Shown here one piece after another: positions 35,932 through 43,908 of a DNA stretch of 64,000 bases; positions within the stretch are counted from its first letter, which is position 1, and the number at the start of each line of letters is the position of its first letter. The notes under the pieces are model-generated. The model did no database searches. It saw nothing but the letters and a program-made list of their open reading frames with translations, and was not told the DNA's origin. The stretch covers positions 1 to 64,000 of the forward strand of contig JAISAO010000070.1 in NCBI GenBank assembly GCA_031266665.1, given 5' to 3'. The position numbers and the translations under genes were made by a program. This stretch comes from Propionibacteriaceae bacterium. GTDB taxonomy: Bacteria; Actinomycetota; Actinomycetes; Propionibacteriales; Propionibacteriaceae.

Positions 35932-35961
35932 CCGGAGCCCCCTGTCTGTCGTCCTCGCCAT

Positions 35962-36290
35962 TAAGGGTCACGCCATCATATGTCCTGCCCCCAAGGCTGT
36001 CGCGCCGCCCCCCGGATGGACCGGGAGCCACATCCAGAACACTACATCCGTTGGCTCTATCGCCTGGTGGCTCGCGGCAGTCGCCCAACGACGCTCGACC
36101 TGCCACACCTGTGAACAATTTCCATCGCTTTCTTGCCGGCGCCGGGCAGGCGGCTCCGGGCCGCTCGCGACTGGCGCCCAGCACCACGCCCCACGAGGCG
36201 CCTCGGCCAAGAATGAGCGCGAAGTCCCCATTGCCATCGCTTCGGAGAGGCGTTAGCCTTCCCCCCGAGCAGGGGGAAAGGGACGGTGAC
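35962..36290. promoter_or_regulatory. Divergent promoter region: nucleoside operon and TPR gene
   Basis: No gene is seen. On the plus strand TTGCCA, a 16-bp spacer and TTAGCC (about 36231-36258) make a plausible promoter for the TPR gene, followed by a GGGGGAAAGGGA site before ATG 36291. No clear operator for the salvage operon is visible. Confidence 0.45.
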
Positions 36291-36449
36291 ATGACTGAAC
36301 CGCGGAACGGGGCGACCGCAGACGGATTCGCTCCTCAGCCGTCGTCAAGGCCGGAGTCGGCGTCAGCGACCAATGACACGCAGACCGCCGGACTAACACA
36401 ATCATCATTTATACCCCCCCCCCCCGCTACCTCCACCGCCTCCGTCTGA
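36291..36449 (+). CDS. 5' segment of the TPR protein gene, out of frame with its body
   Basis: It starts MTEPRNGATADGF with a good ribosome-binding site and a plausible promoter. After 41 codons it enters a C12 run and in the given sequence stops at 36449. One C fewer (or two more) would join it in frame through a proline-rich stretch (LPPPPPSDALRQGD onward) to the large protein starting at 36529. The most likely reading is that this is the true N-terminus of that protein: a cytoplasmic Pro-rich segment ahead of its first membrane helix. Confidence 0.7.
   Translation: MTEPRNGATADGFAPQPSSRPESASATNDTQTAGLTQSSFIPPPPATSTASV
36414..36425 (+). repeat. Homopolymeric C12 tract in a coding region
   Basis: Twelve consecutive C lie between the start codon and the body of the large TPR gene. 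Such tracts slip readily in replication and are also prone to sequencing error. The count decides whether the gene is on or off. Confidence 0.95.
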
Positions 36450-36528
36450 TGCTCTAAGACAGGGCGATCCACCGCCTCCAACAACACCCCCAGCGACCCC
36501 ATCGGGCTGGAGCCCGAGACGGACAGTC

Positions 36529-39500
36529 ATGACGGCCGGCGCGGCCCTGCTGGCCGCCGTCACCGTCCTGACACTGGCCTTCCCCCTGTTGGCTCAGGGC
36601 TACGCCGCCAATGTGGTGGACAACGCCGTCCTTCCCACGGGCAGCACGTCCGAATCCGCCCCCAACCCCGAGGCTGAGACCAGCTCCACCTCCCAATTCG
36701 ATAACAACCTGCCGTTGGACATGGGGATCAGGAGTCTGCCCCTGCTGAGCGACTGGGCGGTCCAGCAATGGGAGACCGGCGATTTTGACGCCGCCGTCCA
36801 AACGACCGGCGAGCGCGTCTTCGGCTCGACCTGGATTGACCTGTGGGCAATACCGTCAACAAGTGATTGGTGGGGTGTGCCCGCCCATCCGTCCGAAGCT
36901 ATACCCGGGCTCGCCTCAGCGGTCAAAGCGTTGAACTCCGAGTCCGAACAAGATTTACTCGACCTGGCCGGGCTACTAGTTTTCGAAGCCGCTTTCACCT
37001 CATCCGACTACTCACTGTTTGACGAACATCAACGTGCGTCTGTTTATGCCGTGGCAGTAGCCGAGGAAGCTGCGGCCCGTTTTGACTCTTGCGACTCCCG
37101 TCTCACCGCTGCCTACATTCATGGCCTGGTGCAGCAAGCCAACACCAATCAGGTGATAGAACTCTATGATAACGTGATCAAACGCTGCCCTGACGACCCG
37201 ACCGCAGCCATCGAACAGGCCAGGTCGAAACTTATCCGAGGGGATTCAAATAGGGGACTGCCGGGCGTACAATTATTGACCTGGGTAAGTCTCGCTGATA
37301 ACGGTGACTGGGCCGCAGTAGAACAAACGTTAACCGAATTGATCGCCGCGTGGCCCCGGGTCGCCGCCGCTCACGCCTTAGTCGGCGATGCTTATCTGCT
37401 GTTAGCGAGGCGTGCACCCGTCGGTCAATTCAGCCTAGCGCACTTCCGAGAGCAAGCCGTAGCCGCCTATACAGCAGCGACTGAAATATCTTCGGAGCCA
37501 GCCTTACGGCTGTCCCTAGCCCAAGCCCAGTTTATAGCTGGACGGTTGGACGGAGTTGAGGCCACCTTGGCCGCGCTGCCGTCCACGGCGAATCAGAAAC
37601 AAGCCCAGACCCTGGCAGCGGCACTGACCGCCTCTAGGAAAGATTTCACCCGAGCCCTGGCTCTAACCGATAGTGCCGCCGGAGTCAAAACTCCCTCGGC
37701 ACCGAGCCTTGAACTCAACCCTTCATACATGTATTACGACCCTTTATCGTTTGTCACGGTCGCAACCGGTGGCGCGTTTGGATTCATTTCCAATGCGTAC
37801 CCCGGTGGAGCAAGCTCACAGGTTGACGACCTTGGATTCACCCCAATCACACGGGCCGATCCCAGCTATGAAAATCCCAGACTAGCACCCATCACAGACG
37901 GCGCGACCGACCGCGCCATGCTCGGCTACGCCCTCTTAGCAGAAGACTGGAGCAGCGCCGACCAGATCTGCCAGCTCCACAGCCTCGACTACTACTATCT
38001 TAATATCTGCGGTGTCACCGCCGCCCGCGGGCGAGTAACCGACATGAGCGTGGCGGCGGCCGACACCTTGCAAGATTTAATGCGCCAATGGAATCAACTC
38101 GACCTGGCGACCGCCTGGAATGAGGCTTGGGTTGAAAGCTCGCCCGACGAGCCGGTGGCTTGGGAACGGCTGGGAGAAGTCAAGTTCCTGCAAAGCGATT
38201 GGATCGGAGCAGCCGAAGCCTGCGCCCAGGCAAACAACCTCTACAACACCTACACCAGCGGACCGGCCGAGAGGGATCAGCCAAACAATCGTTTGGAAAA
38301 CTGGTCGAACGGCCGCTTAAGGAATATGTCTGGCCCAGGTTGGGCTTTGCTCAGACAAGCCTCGGCCGAACGTCAACAAGACCACTGGAAATCAGCCACT
38401 GCCTTGCTTGATTTAGTCTCACAGGCCCAAGTGCCGTTCGATTCACAGTGGCCGGCTGGTTTTGAGCACTTTTCCCAGGACGACGCCCAATTGTTGAACA
38501 TGTACGTTGAGATGGAGCGCGGCCAACTGGCCAGCGACCAGGCCGACCACCAAGAGACCATCGCCCGAATGGAGGCCTCCATCGCGTTGCGCGATAGCTT
38601 CTGGCAGCCGGTCGTCACCGGCGCCCAGGAACAAGCCATCAGCCTGGCCTATTTCAAGCTGGGTGATTACCAGGCGGCTCTGGACTGGGCCGAACAGGCC
38701 CTGGCGGCCGATCCCTTCTCCCCCCTCTACCAAGAGGCTGTGGCCGACGCCCGCCGCGCCCTTGGACAAGCCACACCGTCCAGCGCCGACCCGACGGCCG
38801 AGCCCGCCGGCGTGACGACCAACCCTGAGACAACCCCGGACGAGGCTGACCCCGGATCGGACCGGTCCGAGTTGATCGCCGCCTACCGCCAGAGCTTGGA
38901 CCTCGACCCCTCCTTGTTCTCGTCTTGGAACAACCTCGGCGTCCTCTTGGCCCAGGACGGCCAGGCCGCCGCCGCCGCCCAGGCCTTCCAGCAGGCCGTC
39001 CGCCTTCTACCCGACTACGCCATCGCCTGGTTTAACCTCGGCGCCCTGGAGGCCGACCAACCCGGGCTCGGCGCCTTCCTCCTGTCCCAGGGCGCTCTCG
39101 GCCGGGCCGGCGCCCTGGACTCGGGGTGGAAGAACCAAGACCCCGAGTTGAGCTTCGACAATGAGGTTTACGCCTCCGGCCTCGACGTCTCCAAACCGAT
39201 CCCAGCCGACTGGCAGTTGGCCCAAACCGTCCGCGCCAACACCCCCGTCGTGACCGCCGGCCTGGTCTTCGTCCTGTTGCTGCGCGTGGGCAAAGAATTG
39301 TCCCAGAGCCTGTTCACCGAGCGTCTGGCCCAACGCTCCCTCAAACGCGGCGCCCACCCCAGACTGTCCGCCCTCACCCGGTTGCGCCGTCCGGCCGCCA
39401 TCACCAGCCTGGTCAGCGCCGCCGCCCTGCTGTGGGTTGTTGGACCCAACGGCTGGCGCGAGACCGTCCTGGTCGGCCTCGGCGCCGTCGTCCTGCTGGG

Positions 39501-39897
39501 CTGGCACGCCTTCGCCCCACGCCTGTTGGCGGCCGGACGCGATGCCGGCCACCAGGCCTTCCCCCTGGCCTCCCTGCTGACCTTGGGACTGGCCCCCTTC
39601 GGCCTCGGCTTCACCCCGCCCGCACCCCTGGCGGCCGACCACGCCCCGGCCGCCGTCCGCCGCTCCGGCATCGCCGCCCTCACCGTCCTCACCCTCGCGC
39701 TGGCCGCCCTGGCCGCTGTCACCGCCGTCCCCGCCACCCGCGCCACCGCCCTGGCCGGCGTCCTCGTCCTGTCCTCGGCCCTGATCCCCTTCCCGCCCCT
39801 GGACGGCGGCCGTCTCCAAACCAAACGCCGCACCGAGTTGGCCATCAGCCTGCTCCTATTGGTCGCCACCATCGCCGTGGCCCTCAAACTCATCTGA
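36529..39897 (+). CDS. Large membrane-anchored TPR protein with M50-like (HExxH-less) C-terminal domain
   Basis: 1122 residues from the internal ATG. An N-terminal membrane helix (GAALLAAVTVLTLAFPLLAQG) is followed by an outside region of about 850 residues with scattered TPR-type helix pairs, clearest at 690-730 (AISLAYFKLGDYQAALDWAEQALAADPFSP) and 790-850 (WNNLGVLLAQDGQAAAAAQAFQQAVRLLPDYAIAWFNLG). The last 200 residues hold about five or six membrane helices and the phrase PFPPLDGGRL, the second motif of M50 site-2 proteases, but no HExxH is present. The middle third (37000-38450) is visibly AT-richer than its surroundings. ATG 36529 has a poor ribosome-binding site; see the C12 tract for the true start. 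Function is unknown. Confidence 0.75.
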   Translation: MTAGAALLAAVTVLTLAFPLLAQGYAANVVDNAVLPTGSTSESAPNPEAETSSTSQFDNNLPLDMGIRSLPLLSDWAVQQWETGDFDAAVQTTGERVFGSTWIDLWAIPSTSDWWGVPAHPSEAIPGLASAVKALNSESEQDLLDLAGLLVFEAAFTSSDYSLFDEHQRASVYAVAVAEEAAARFDSCDSRLTAAYIHGLVQQANTNQVIELYDNVIKRCPDDPTAAIEQARSKLIRGDSNRGLPGVQLLTWVSLADNGDWAAVEQTLTELIAAWPRVAAAHALVGDAYLLLARRAPVGQFSLAHFREQAVAAYTAATEISSEPALRLSLAQAQFIAGRLDGVEATLAALPSTANQKQAQTLAAALTASRKDFTRALALTDSAAGVKTPSAPSLELNPSYMYYDPLSFVTVATGGAFGFISNAYPGGASSQVDDLGFTPITRADPSYENPRLAPITDGATDRAMLGYALLAEDWSSADQICQLHSLDYYYLNICGVTAARGRVTDMSVAAADTLQDLMRQWNQLDLATAWNEAWVESSPDEPVAWERLGEVKFLQSDWIGAAEACAQANNLYNTYTSGPAERDQPNNRLENWSNGRLRNMSGPGWALLRQASAERQQDHWKSATALLDLVSQAQVPFDSQWPAGFEHFSQDDAQLLNMYVEMERGQLASDQADHQETIARMEASIALRDSFWQPVVTGAQEQAISLAYFKLGDYQAALDWAEQALAADPFSPLYQEAVADARRALGQATPSSADPTAEPAGVTTNPETTPDEADPGSDRSELIAAYRQSLDLDPSLFSSWNNLGVLLAQDGQAAAAAQAFQQAVRLLPDYAIAWFNLGALEADQPGLGAFLLSQGALGRAGALDSGWKNQDPELSFDNEVYASGLDVSKPIPADWQLAQTVRANTPVVTAGLVFVLLLRVGKELSQSLFTERLAQRSLKRGAHPRLSALTRLRRPAAITSLVSAAALLWVVGPNGWRETVLVGLGAVVLLGWHAFAPRLLAAGRDAGHQAFPLASLLTLGLAPFGLGFTPPAPLAADHAPAAVRRSGIAALTVLTLALAALAAVTAVPATRATALAGVLVLSSALIPFPPLDGGRLQTKRRTELAISLLLLVATIAVALKLI

Positions 39898-40016
39898 CCC
39901 GCCGCCGGCCCGGCATAGCGGAACCACGGCCTCACAAGTGGATTGGGACGCCTCTGGGAACACCCCCGGCGCGCTCGGCCCGTCCCGTGGATTACCACTG
40001 GGTCATTCCGCTCTGC

Positions 40017-40073
40017 TCAAGCCGCCGCCAGGTCCCAGAGACGGGAGGCGAACATAGACCTGGGAGGTGTCAT
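40017..40073 (-). pseudogene. PIN toxin collapsed by internal deletion (18 codons left)
   Basis: It reads MTPPRSMFASRLWDLAAA-stop. The intact paralogue at 46868-47425 starts MTPPRAV and ends RFAARLWDMAAR, so this is the same gene with about 168 codons removed. CCCAGG occurs at both deletion ends in the intact copy, which suggests deletion between short direct repeats. The ATG still overlaps the antitoxin stop (ATGA). Confidence 0.85.
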
Positions 40074-40504
40074 CGGGTGGGGACGAATCCGCCGTCGAAC
40101 CGGTCCAGCTCGTCGGACATGGCCAGCAGACGGTCCACGGCGGCCCGCCTCTCGGACCGCTCGGCCTGATGGGCGACCAGATCGGCCAGCTTGATCCGGC
40201 GATGGCTGTTGGGCCGCTGGTAGGGGATCTCGCCCAACTTGAGCGCCCGGATCACCGTGGGCCGGGAGACGCCCAGGAAATCGGCCGCCTCCTGGGTCGT
40301 CAGATAGCTGTCTTTCCCCGCCACCACGACTTCCTGACCGTTGGACAGCGCCCGCGCCGCCGCGCTCAAGACCACCCGCAGCTCTCCGGGCAGCCGGACA
40401 GTCTCCCCGGCGGCGGTCAACAACGACGCCTCCCGGTCGCCGCTCAGCGCGTCGGCCACCCGGGCCGACTCGTCCGCCCTCCCGGGCGTCACCGTCACAA
40501 CCAT
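40070..40504 (-). CDS. Excisionase-type (HTH_17) antitoxin, partner toxin lost
   Basis: The 144-residue protein has a MerR/excisionase-like helix-turn-helix at residues 65-112 (YLTTQEAADFLGVSRPTVIRAL, then IPYQRPNSHRRIKLADL). The N-terminal part resembles antitoxins of PIN pairs. It is nearly identical to the protein at 46437-46871. The downstream PIN toxin is reduced to a scar. Its promoter (AGTCTA and GCGCAA on the plus strand) places the -10 six bases from the start codon, so the transcript is probably leaderless. Confidence 0.85.
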   Translation of the reverse strand: MVVTVTPGRADESARVADALSGDREASLLTAAGETVRLPGELRVVLSAAARALSNGQEVVVAGKDSYLTTQEAADFLGVSRPTVIRALKLGEIPYQRPNSHRRIKLADLVAHQAERSERRAAVDRLLAMSDELDRFDGGFVPTR

Positions 40505-40510
40505 GGGTCG

Positions 40511-40539
40511 AGTCTAAAACGAACAAATCGCAAGCGCAA
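40511..40539 (-). promoter_or_regulatory. Leaderless promoter of the HTH antitoxin (copy 1)
   Basis: On the minus strand: -35 TTGCGC, exact 17-bp spacer, -10 TAGACT, six bases, then ATG. The same promoter stands before the second copy at 46402-46430. Confidence 0.75.
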
Positions 40540-40612
40540 GCGCCGCTGGCCGGCTTCCCGTCACCGCCACCATGGTCCCGAACCCGGACGGCGGCCTCGG
40601 TATGCTCACAGC

Positions 40613-41107
40613 GTGAGGCTCTACCACGGGACGGATGTGGTCATCGACCGGCCGCGGATTTTGGTGCCGAACCGCGCCCTCGACTTCGGACCCGGGTTCT
40701 ACTGCACCAGCAGCCTGGCCCAGGCGCGACGTTGGGCCCAAGCCGTCGCCCGCCGCCACCACAGCTTGAGGCCGGTTGTCCACGCCTACGATTTCGACTC
40801 CGGCCGTCAGGACGGCCTCCGGGTCAAACGCTTCCCGGCGCCCACGGTCGAATGGCTCGAGTTCATCGCCGCCCAGCGCCTGTCCGCCTACCGGGGTCCG
40901 ACTTTCGACCTCATCATCGGCCCGGTCGCCAACGACCGCACCATCCCCGTCGTCCAGCAATACCTCCAAGCCGACGACAAAGCCGCCTTCGCCCCGCTGG
41001 CCATCGCCTTGATCAAGCCGGAGAACCTGGCCGACCAACACGTCTTCGCCACCTGTGAGGCGCTGGAACGGCTCACCCTGCGGGAGGTGTCCGATGCCAC
41101 CGGTTGA
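40613..41107 (+). CDS. DUF3990 family protein (predicted ADP-ribosyltransferase-like)
   Basis: The 164-residue protein has a GTG start. It reads VRLYHGTDVVIDRPRILVPNR, with LDFGPGFYCTSSLAQARRWA next, then DLIIGPVANDRTIPV. These are the hallmark blocks of DUF3990: Y-H-G-T, F-G-x-GFY-x-TS, and I-GPVAND-x-T. To my knowledge the family is placed in the ART fold clan. TATGCT sits six bases before the GTG, so the transcript may be leaderless. It overlaps the next gene by 14 bp, forming a three-gene cassette. Confidence 0.88.
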   Translation: MRLYHGTDVVIDRPRILVPNRALDFGPGFYCTSSLAQARRWAQAVARRHHSLRPVVHAYDFDSGRQDGLRVKRFPAPTVEWLEFIAAQRLSAYRGPTFDLIIGPVANDRTIPVVQQYLQADDKAAFAPLAIALIKPENLADQHVFATCEALERLTLREVSDATG

Positions 41108-41354
41108 CCCCGGCCTGTTGTCGATGTTCGACGAGTGGGCCGTCGACCACGCCGTCAAGCACTGGGGATTGTCTCAGGACGAGGCCATCCGCCGCTTCCT
41201 CGGCTCCGAGACCCACGCCATGCTGGCCGACCCGGAGACCCTGTTGTGGCACGACTCGCCCCTGGTCATCATCGATATGTTCGAGAACGAGCGGGCCAAC
41301 GGCGACCCCCGCTGGTCCACCTACATCCAAGGGGACTCGCTCTATGTACGCTAA
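41094..41354 (+). CDS. Small middle protein of the DUF3990 cassette
   Basis: 86 residues, starting MPPVDPGLLSMFDEW, with a GGGAGG site six bases upstream. Blocks AVDHAVKHWGLSQDEAIRRFLGSETHAML and DPETLLWHDSPLVIIDMF recall small proteins that I have seen between DUF3990 and DUF3791 genes. It may be a neutralising or targeting partner. It overlaps both neighbours (14 and 11 bp). Confidence 0.75.
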   Translation: MPPVDPGLLSMFDEWAVDHAVKHWGLSQDEAIRRFLGSETHAMLADPETLLWHDSPLVIIDMFENERANGDPRWSTYIQGDSLYVR

Positions 41355-41580
41355 CAAGCTCCCGCCCGAGACCGAGTTCTTCCTCTTCCTGCTGGAGCAC
41401 TACGCCCGCCACCACGACATCGGCGCCGCCCAGGCCCTGGCCCGCTGGGACGCCGCCGACCTCACCCCTTACGTCCGCGACAACTATGAGCGCTACCACC
41501 AAGAGGCCTTGACCAACGCCTTCGCCGACATCGACCGCCAACTGGCTGAGACGGCTGGACGCCAGCGGCCAGACGATTAG
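41344..41580 (+). CDS. DUF3791-like protein of the DUF3990 cassette
   Basis: 78 residues starting MYANKLPPETEFF. The pattern FFLFLLEHYARHHDIG, then DLTPYVRDNYERYHQEAL, matches DUF3791, a family usually encoded beside DUF3990. AAGGGGA lies about seven bases before ATG. It is the last gene of the overlapping trio. Confidence 0.72.
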   Translation: MYANKLPPETEFFLFLLEHYARHHDIGAAQALARWDAADLTPYVRDNYERYHQEALTNAFADIDRQLAETAGRQRPDD

Positions 41581-41708
41581 TGGACGAGACTTAGCTGGGA
41601 CGGACTTAGCTGAGGCCGTGGACGGACTAGCCGAAGCCGTGGAGGGGTTGGCCGACGGCTGACCGCGGGAGGCCGCCGGCCGGGCGGCGGGCCTTCTCGG
41701 GGATCCTC

Positions 41709-41752
41709 ACCGGCGGTGGAGGCTCACTGGACCGGCGGTGGAGGCTCACTGG
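41709..41752. repeat. 22-bp perfect tandem duplication at a gene end
   Basis: ACCGGCGGTGGAGGCTCACT plus GG is present twice back to back; the second copy contains the stop codon of the minus-strand gene at 41746. Confidence 0.9.
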
Positions 41753-42246
41753 ATCAGCGTCCACAGATGGTCGACGCCGCCCTTGACCGCGACCACCGCC
41801 GCGTTATACCTGAAATCGGACGGGGCGAAGACCTGGCTGGCGCAGGCGCCGACGCCGTAACGCTCCATGAACCATTGGCCCAAGGCGCGCGACCTCATAC
41901 CCTGCCAGAAGAAGAAACCGCCCTGCTTCTTGTCCCGGCTCTTCCAGGCCGCCTTGTTGTCGTCTTTGATCATCCGCACGGGCAGAGCGGTGTTGATCGC
42001 CACCTCGATCTCACTCAGGTCGGGGGTCACCTCGGCCGGGTTCCAGTAGACGTAGATGACCAGTCCCGTCCCGGTGCCGCCCGGCGCCCGCAGCGGGGCG
42101 ACCGCGCCCACGAAGCGCTCGTCAGCCGAGTTCCACAAGTCGCAGGCCGCCTGGGCCTTCTTCTGGGCGCCGTGCCCCGGCTCGTCCGACAAAGCCAAAC
42201 AGCCTTCCGGCGAGGCCAATTGGGCCGCGATCGCGTTGTAATCCAT
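41746..42246 (-). CDS. Hypothetical soluble protein
   Basis: The 166-residue protein starts MDYNAIAAQLASPEGCLAL. No membrane segment or known motif is seen. It has a mixed alpha/beta composition (GLVIYVYWNPAEVTPDLSEIEV, GGFFFWQGMRSRALGQWFM) and five tryptophans. Promoter and neighbours give no hint; it stands alone between the DUF3990 cassette and the BmpA lipoprotein gene. Family not recognised. Confidence 0.6.
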   Translation of the reverse strand: MDYNAIAAQLASPEGCLALSDEPGHGAQKKAQAACDLWNSADERFVGAVAPLRAPGGTGTGLVIYVYWNPAEVTPDLSEIEVAINTALPVRMIKDDNKAAWKSRDKKQGGFFFWQGMRSRALGQWFMERYGVGACASQVFAPSDFRYNAAVVAVKGGVDHLWTLIQ

Positions 42247-42601
42247 GGTGTCGTTCTCTCTCTTGTCCGTTGGTCGGGTTGGCGGGGATCTAAGTGGCAG
42301 CGAGCCAGTCGCCGGGGACGAGCCTCGCTGGCATGACCGCCGACGCCGCCCTTCCGCCTCGCCACCCCGAAAGAGTATCGATTGTCGCCGCCTGTTTCGT
42401 GCGGCGGTCGCCACCCTTCGGAGACGATCTCGGAGAGATTGTAATAGATCTCCCCAACCCCGTCCGAGGGAACAGAACCGATCCAGGAGCGGGTCCATGG
42501 TTGTCGCGGCGGAGAACGATCCGGGTCCCACGCCTGGCGGTGGCGTGGGACCCGGCCCGTTGGGCCGACGAGCGGCCTGGAACCGTCTCAGACGGTTGGA
42601 C
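42247..42601. other. Intergenic region with terminator hairpin
   Basis: No gene is seen. It carries the promoter side of the hypothetical gene at 41746 and the terminator of the BmpA lipoprotein gene at 42522-42556. Confidence 0.4.
42522..42556 (-). terminator. Terminator hairpin of the BmpA-type gene
   Basis: Perfect 14-bp arms (CCGGGTCCCACGCC) with a seven-base loop, 46 bp downstream of the stop codon at 42602. No T-run, as common in high-GC actinobacteria. Confidence 0.8.
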
Positions 42602-43693
42602 TCACGACTGCTTGGGGTCGGAGGGGGACTCGACCTTGAGCGTGCCGTCGATGATGTCGGACTTCAGCTGCTCGATCTTGGCCTTCAACTCGGCCGGGAT
42701 CTTGGAGTCGAAGTCGTGGTACGGGGCCAAGCCGACACCCTCGTTGGCCAGGGTGCCGATATACAGGTCGCTGCTGAAGCTGCCCTGGGAGGCCTCTTTG
42801 ATGGTGTCGAAGACGGCCTCGCCGATACCTTTCATGACCGAGGTCAAGATGATGTCGCTGTACTGCGGGTTGGTGACGTAGCCGTCGGCGTCGACCCAGA
42901 TGACCACGGCGTCGCCGCCGGCGTCCTTGACGGCCGCCAGGGTGCCCAGGCCGACCGGCCCGGCCACCGGCATGATGACGTCGGCGCCCTGGTCGATGAA
43001 GTTCTGGGTGGTGTTCTTGCCCACCGACTGGTCGTCGAAGCCGCCGGCGAAGGAGCCGTTCTGGGCGGCCTTGTCCCAGCCCAAGACCTTGACCGTGGTG
43101 TTGTTGTCTTTGTTGTAGGCCGCCACGCCGTCGGCGAAACCGTCCATGAAGATGGTCACGGCTGGGAGTTGCAGGCCGCCGTAGGTGGCGACGATGCCGC
43201 TCTTGGTGTAGCCGGCCGCCAGGTAGCCGGCCAGGTAGGAGGCGTCCGAGGTCTTGAAGACCAGCGGTTTGACGTTGTCGGCGTTGATCGAGTCGTCATC
43301 GATGATGGCGTAGTGGGACTGCGGGTTGGCCTCGGCCGCCGCTTTGGTGTCCTCGGCCAGGATGTAGCCGACGGTGATCGTCAAGGAGCAGTTCTGGGCC
43401 TGCATGGCCTCCAGATTGGGGCCGAAGTCGGAGGCGTCCTTGGACTCGGCCTGGGAGGTTTTGACGCCGAGCTCGCTGCCGGCGCGCTGCAAACCCTCGT
43501 AGCCCGACTGGTTGAACGACTTGTCGTTGAACCCGCCCGCGTCCGAGATCATACAGGCCAGGAAGTCGCCGCCGGCGGTGTCGGTGGTGTTGCCATCGGA
43601 CCCGTCCGAGGTGGCATCCGGGGCCGCGCCGCAAGCCGACAAGAGCAGGGCTGCCCCGGCCAACAGGACCGGAACGACTGCTGTCTTCTTCAC
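42602..43693 (-). CDS. BMP family nucleoside-binding lipoprotein (BmpA/Med type)
   Basis: The 363-residue protein has signal peptide MKKTAVVPVLLAGAALLLSAC, with the lipobox cysteine at residue 21, and a Ser/Thr/Asp/Gly linker. The BMP domain has MISDAGGFNDKSFNQSGYEGL (ligand-site start), VGYILAEDTKAAAEANP, VFKTSDASYLAGYLAAGY, ADVIMPVAGPVG and VIWVDADGYV. It binds nucleosides and hands them to the transporter at 31732-35931, 7 kb away. Its own hairpin terminator follows. It is divergent from serS. Confidence 0.93.
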   Translation of the reverse strand: MKKTAVVPVLLAGAALLLSACGAAPDATSDGSDGNTTDTAGGDFLACMISDAGGFNDKSFNQSGYEGLQRAGSELGVKTSQAESKDASDFGPNLEAMQAQNCSLTITVGYILAEDTKAAAEANPQSHYAIIDDDSINADNVKPLVFKTSDASYLAGYLAAGYTKSGIVATYGGLQLPAVTIFMDGFADGVAAYNKDNNTTVKVLGWDKAAQNGSFAGGFDDQSVGKNTTQNFIDQGADVIMPVAGPVGLGTLAAVKDAGGDAVVIWVDADGYVTNPQYSDIILTSVMKGIGEAVFDTIKEASQGSFSSDLYIGTLANEGVGLAPYHDFDSKIPAELKAKIEQLKSDIIDGTLKVESPSDPKQS

Positions 43694-43908
43694 TTGATAA
43701 CTCCAATCAATAAGATCTAGCTATGGGCGGGACGACTGCCGACCCGCGCCCTCCCACCCTAGCGACGGACACCCCGGGCGCCCCGGGCGAGGCGGCCTGG
43801 GCCGGGTCACGATTCGGTTGCAAAGCCCCGCCAGCCCGCCGCCGAGCGCCGCCGGGGTCCCCGGATGGGACGGACCGGCCGTCTGGAGGCGACACTAAGC
43901 TGGGCGCC

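Noticed and set aside
42247-42601. Small gene or riboswitch before the BmpA terminator
   Set aside because: No start with a ribosome-binding site and no recognisable aptamer; the only strong structure is the 14-bp terminator stem.
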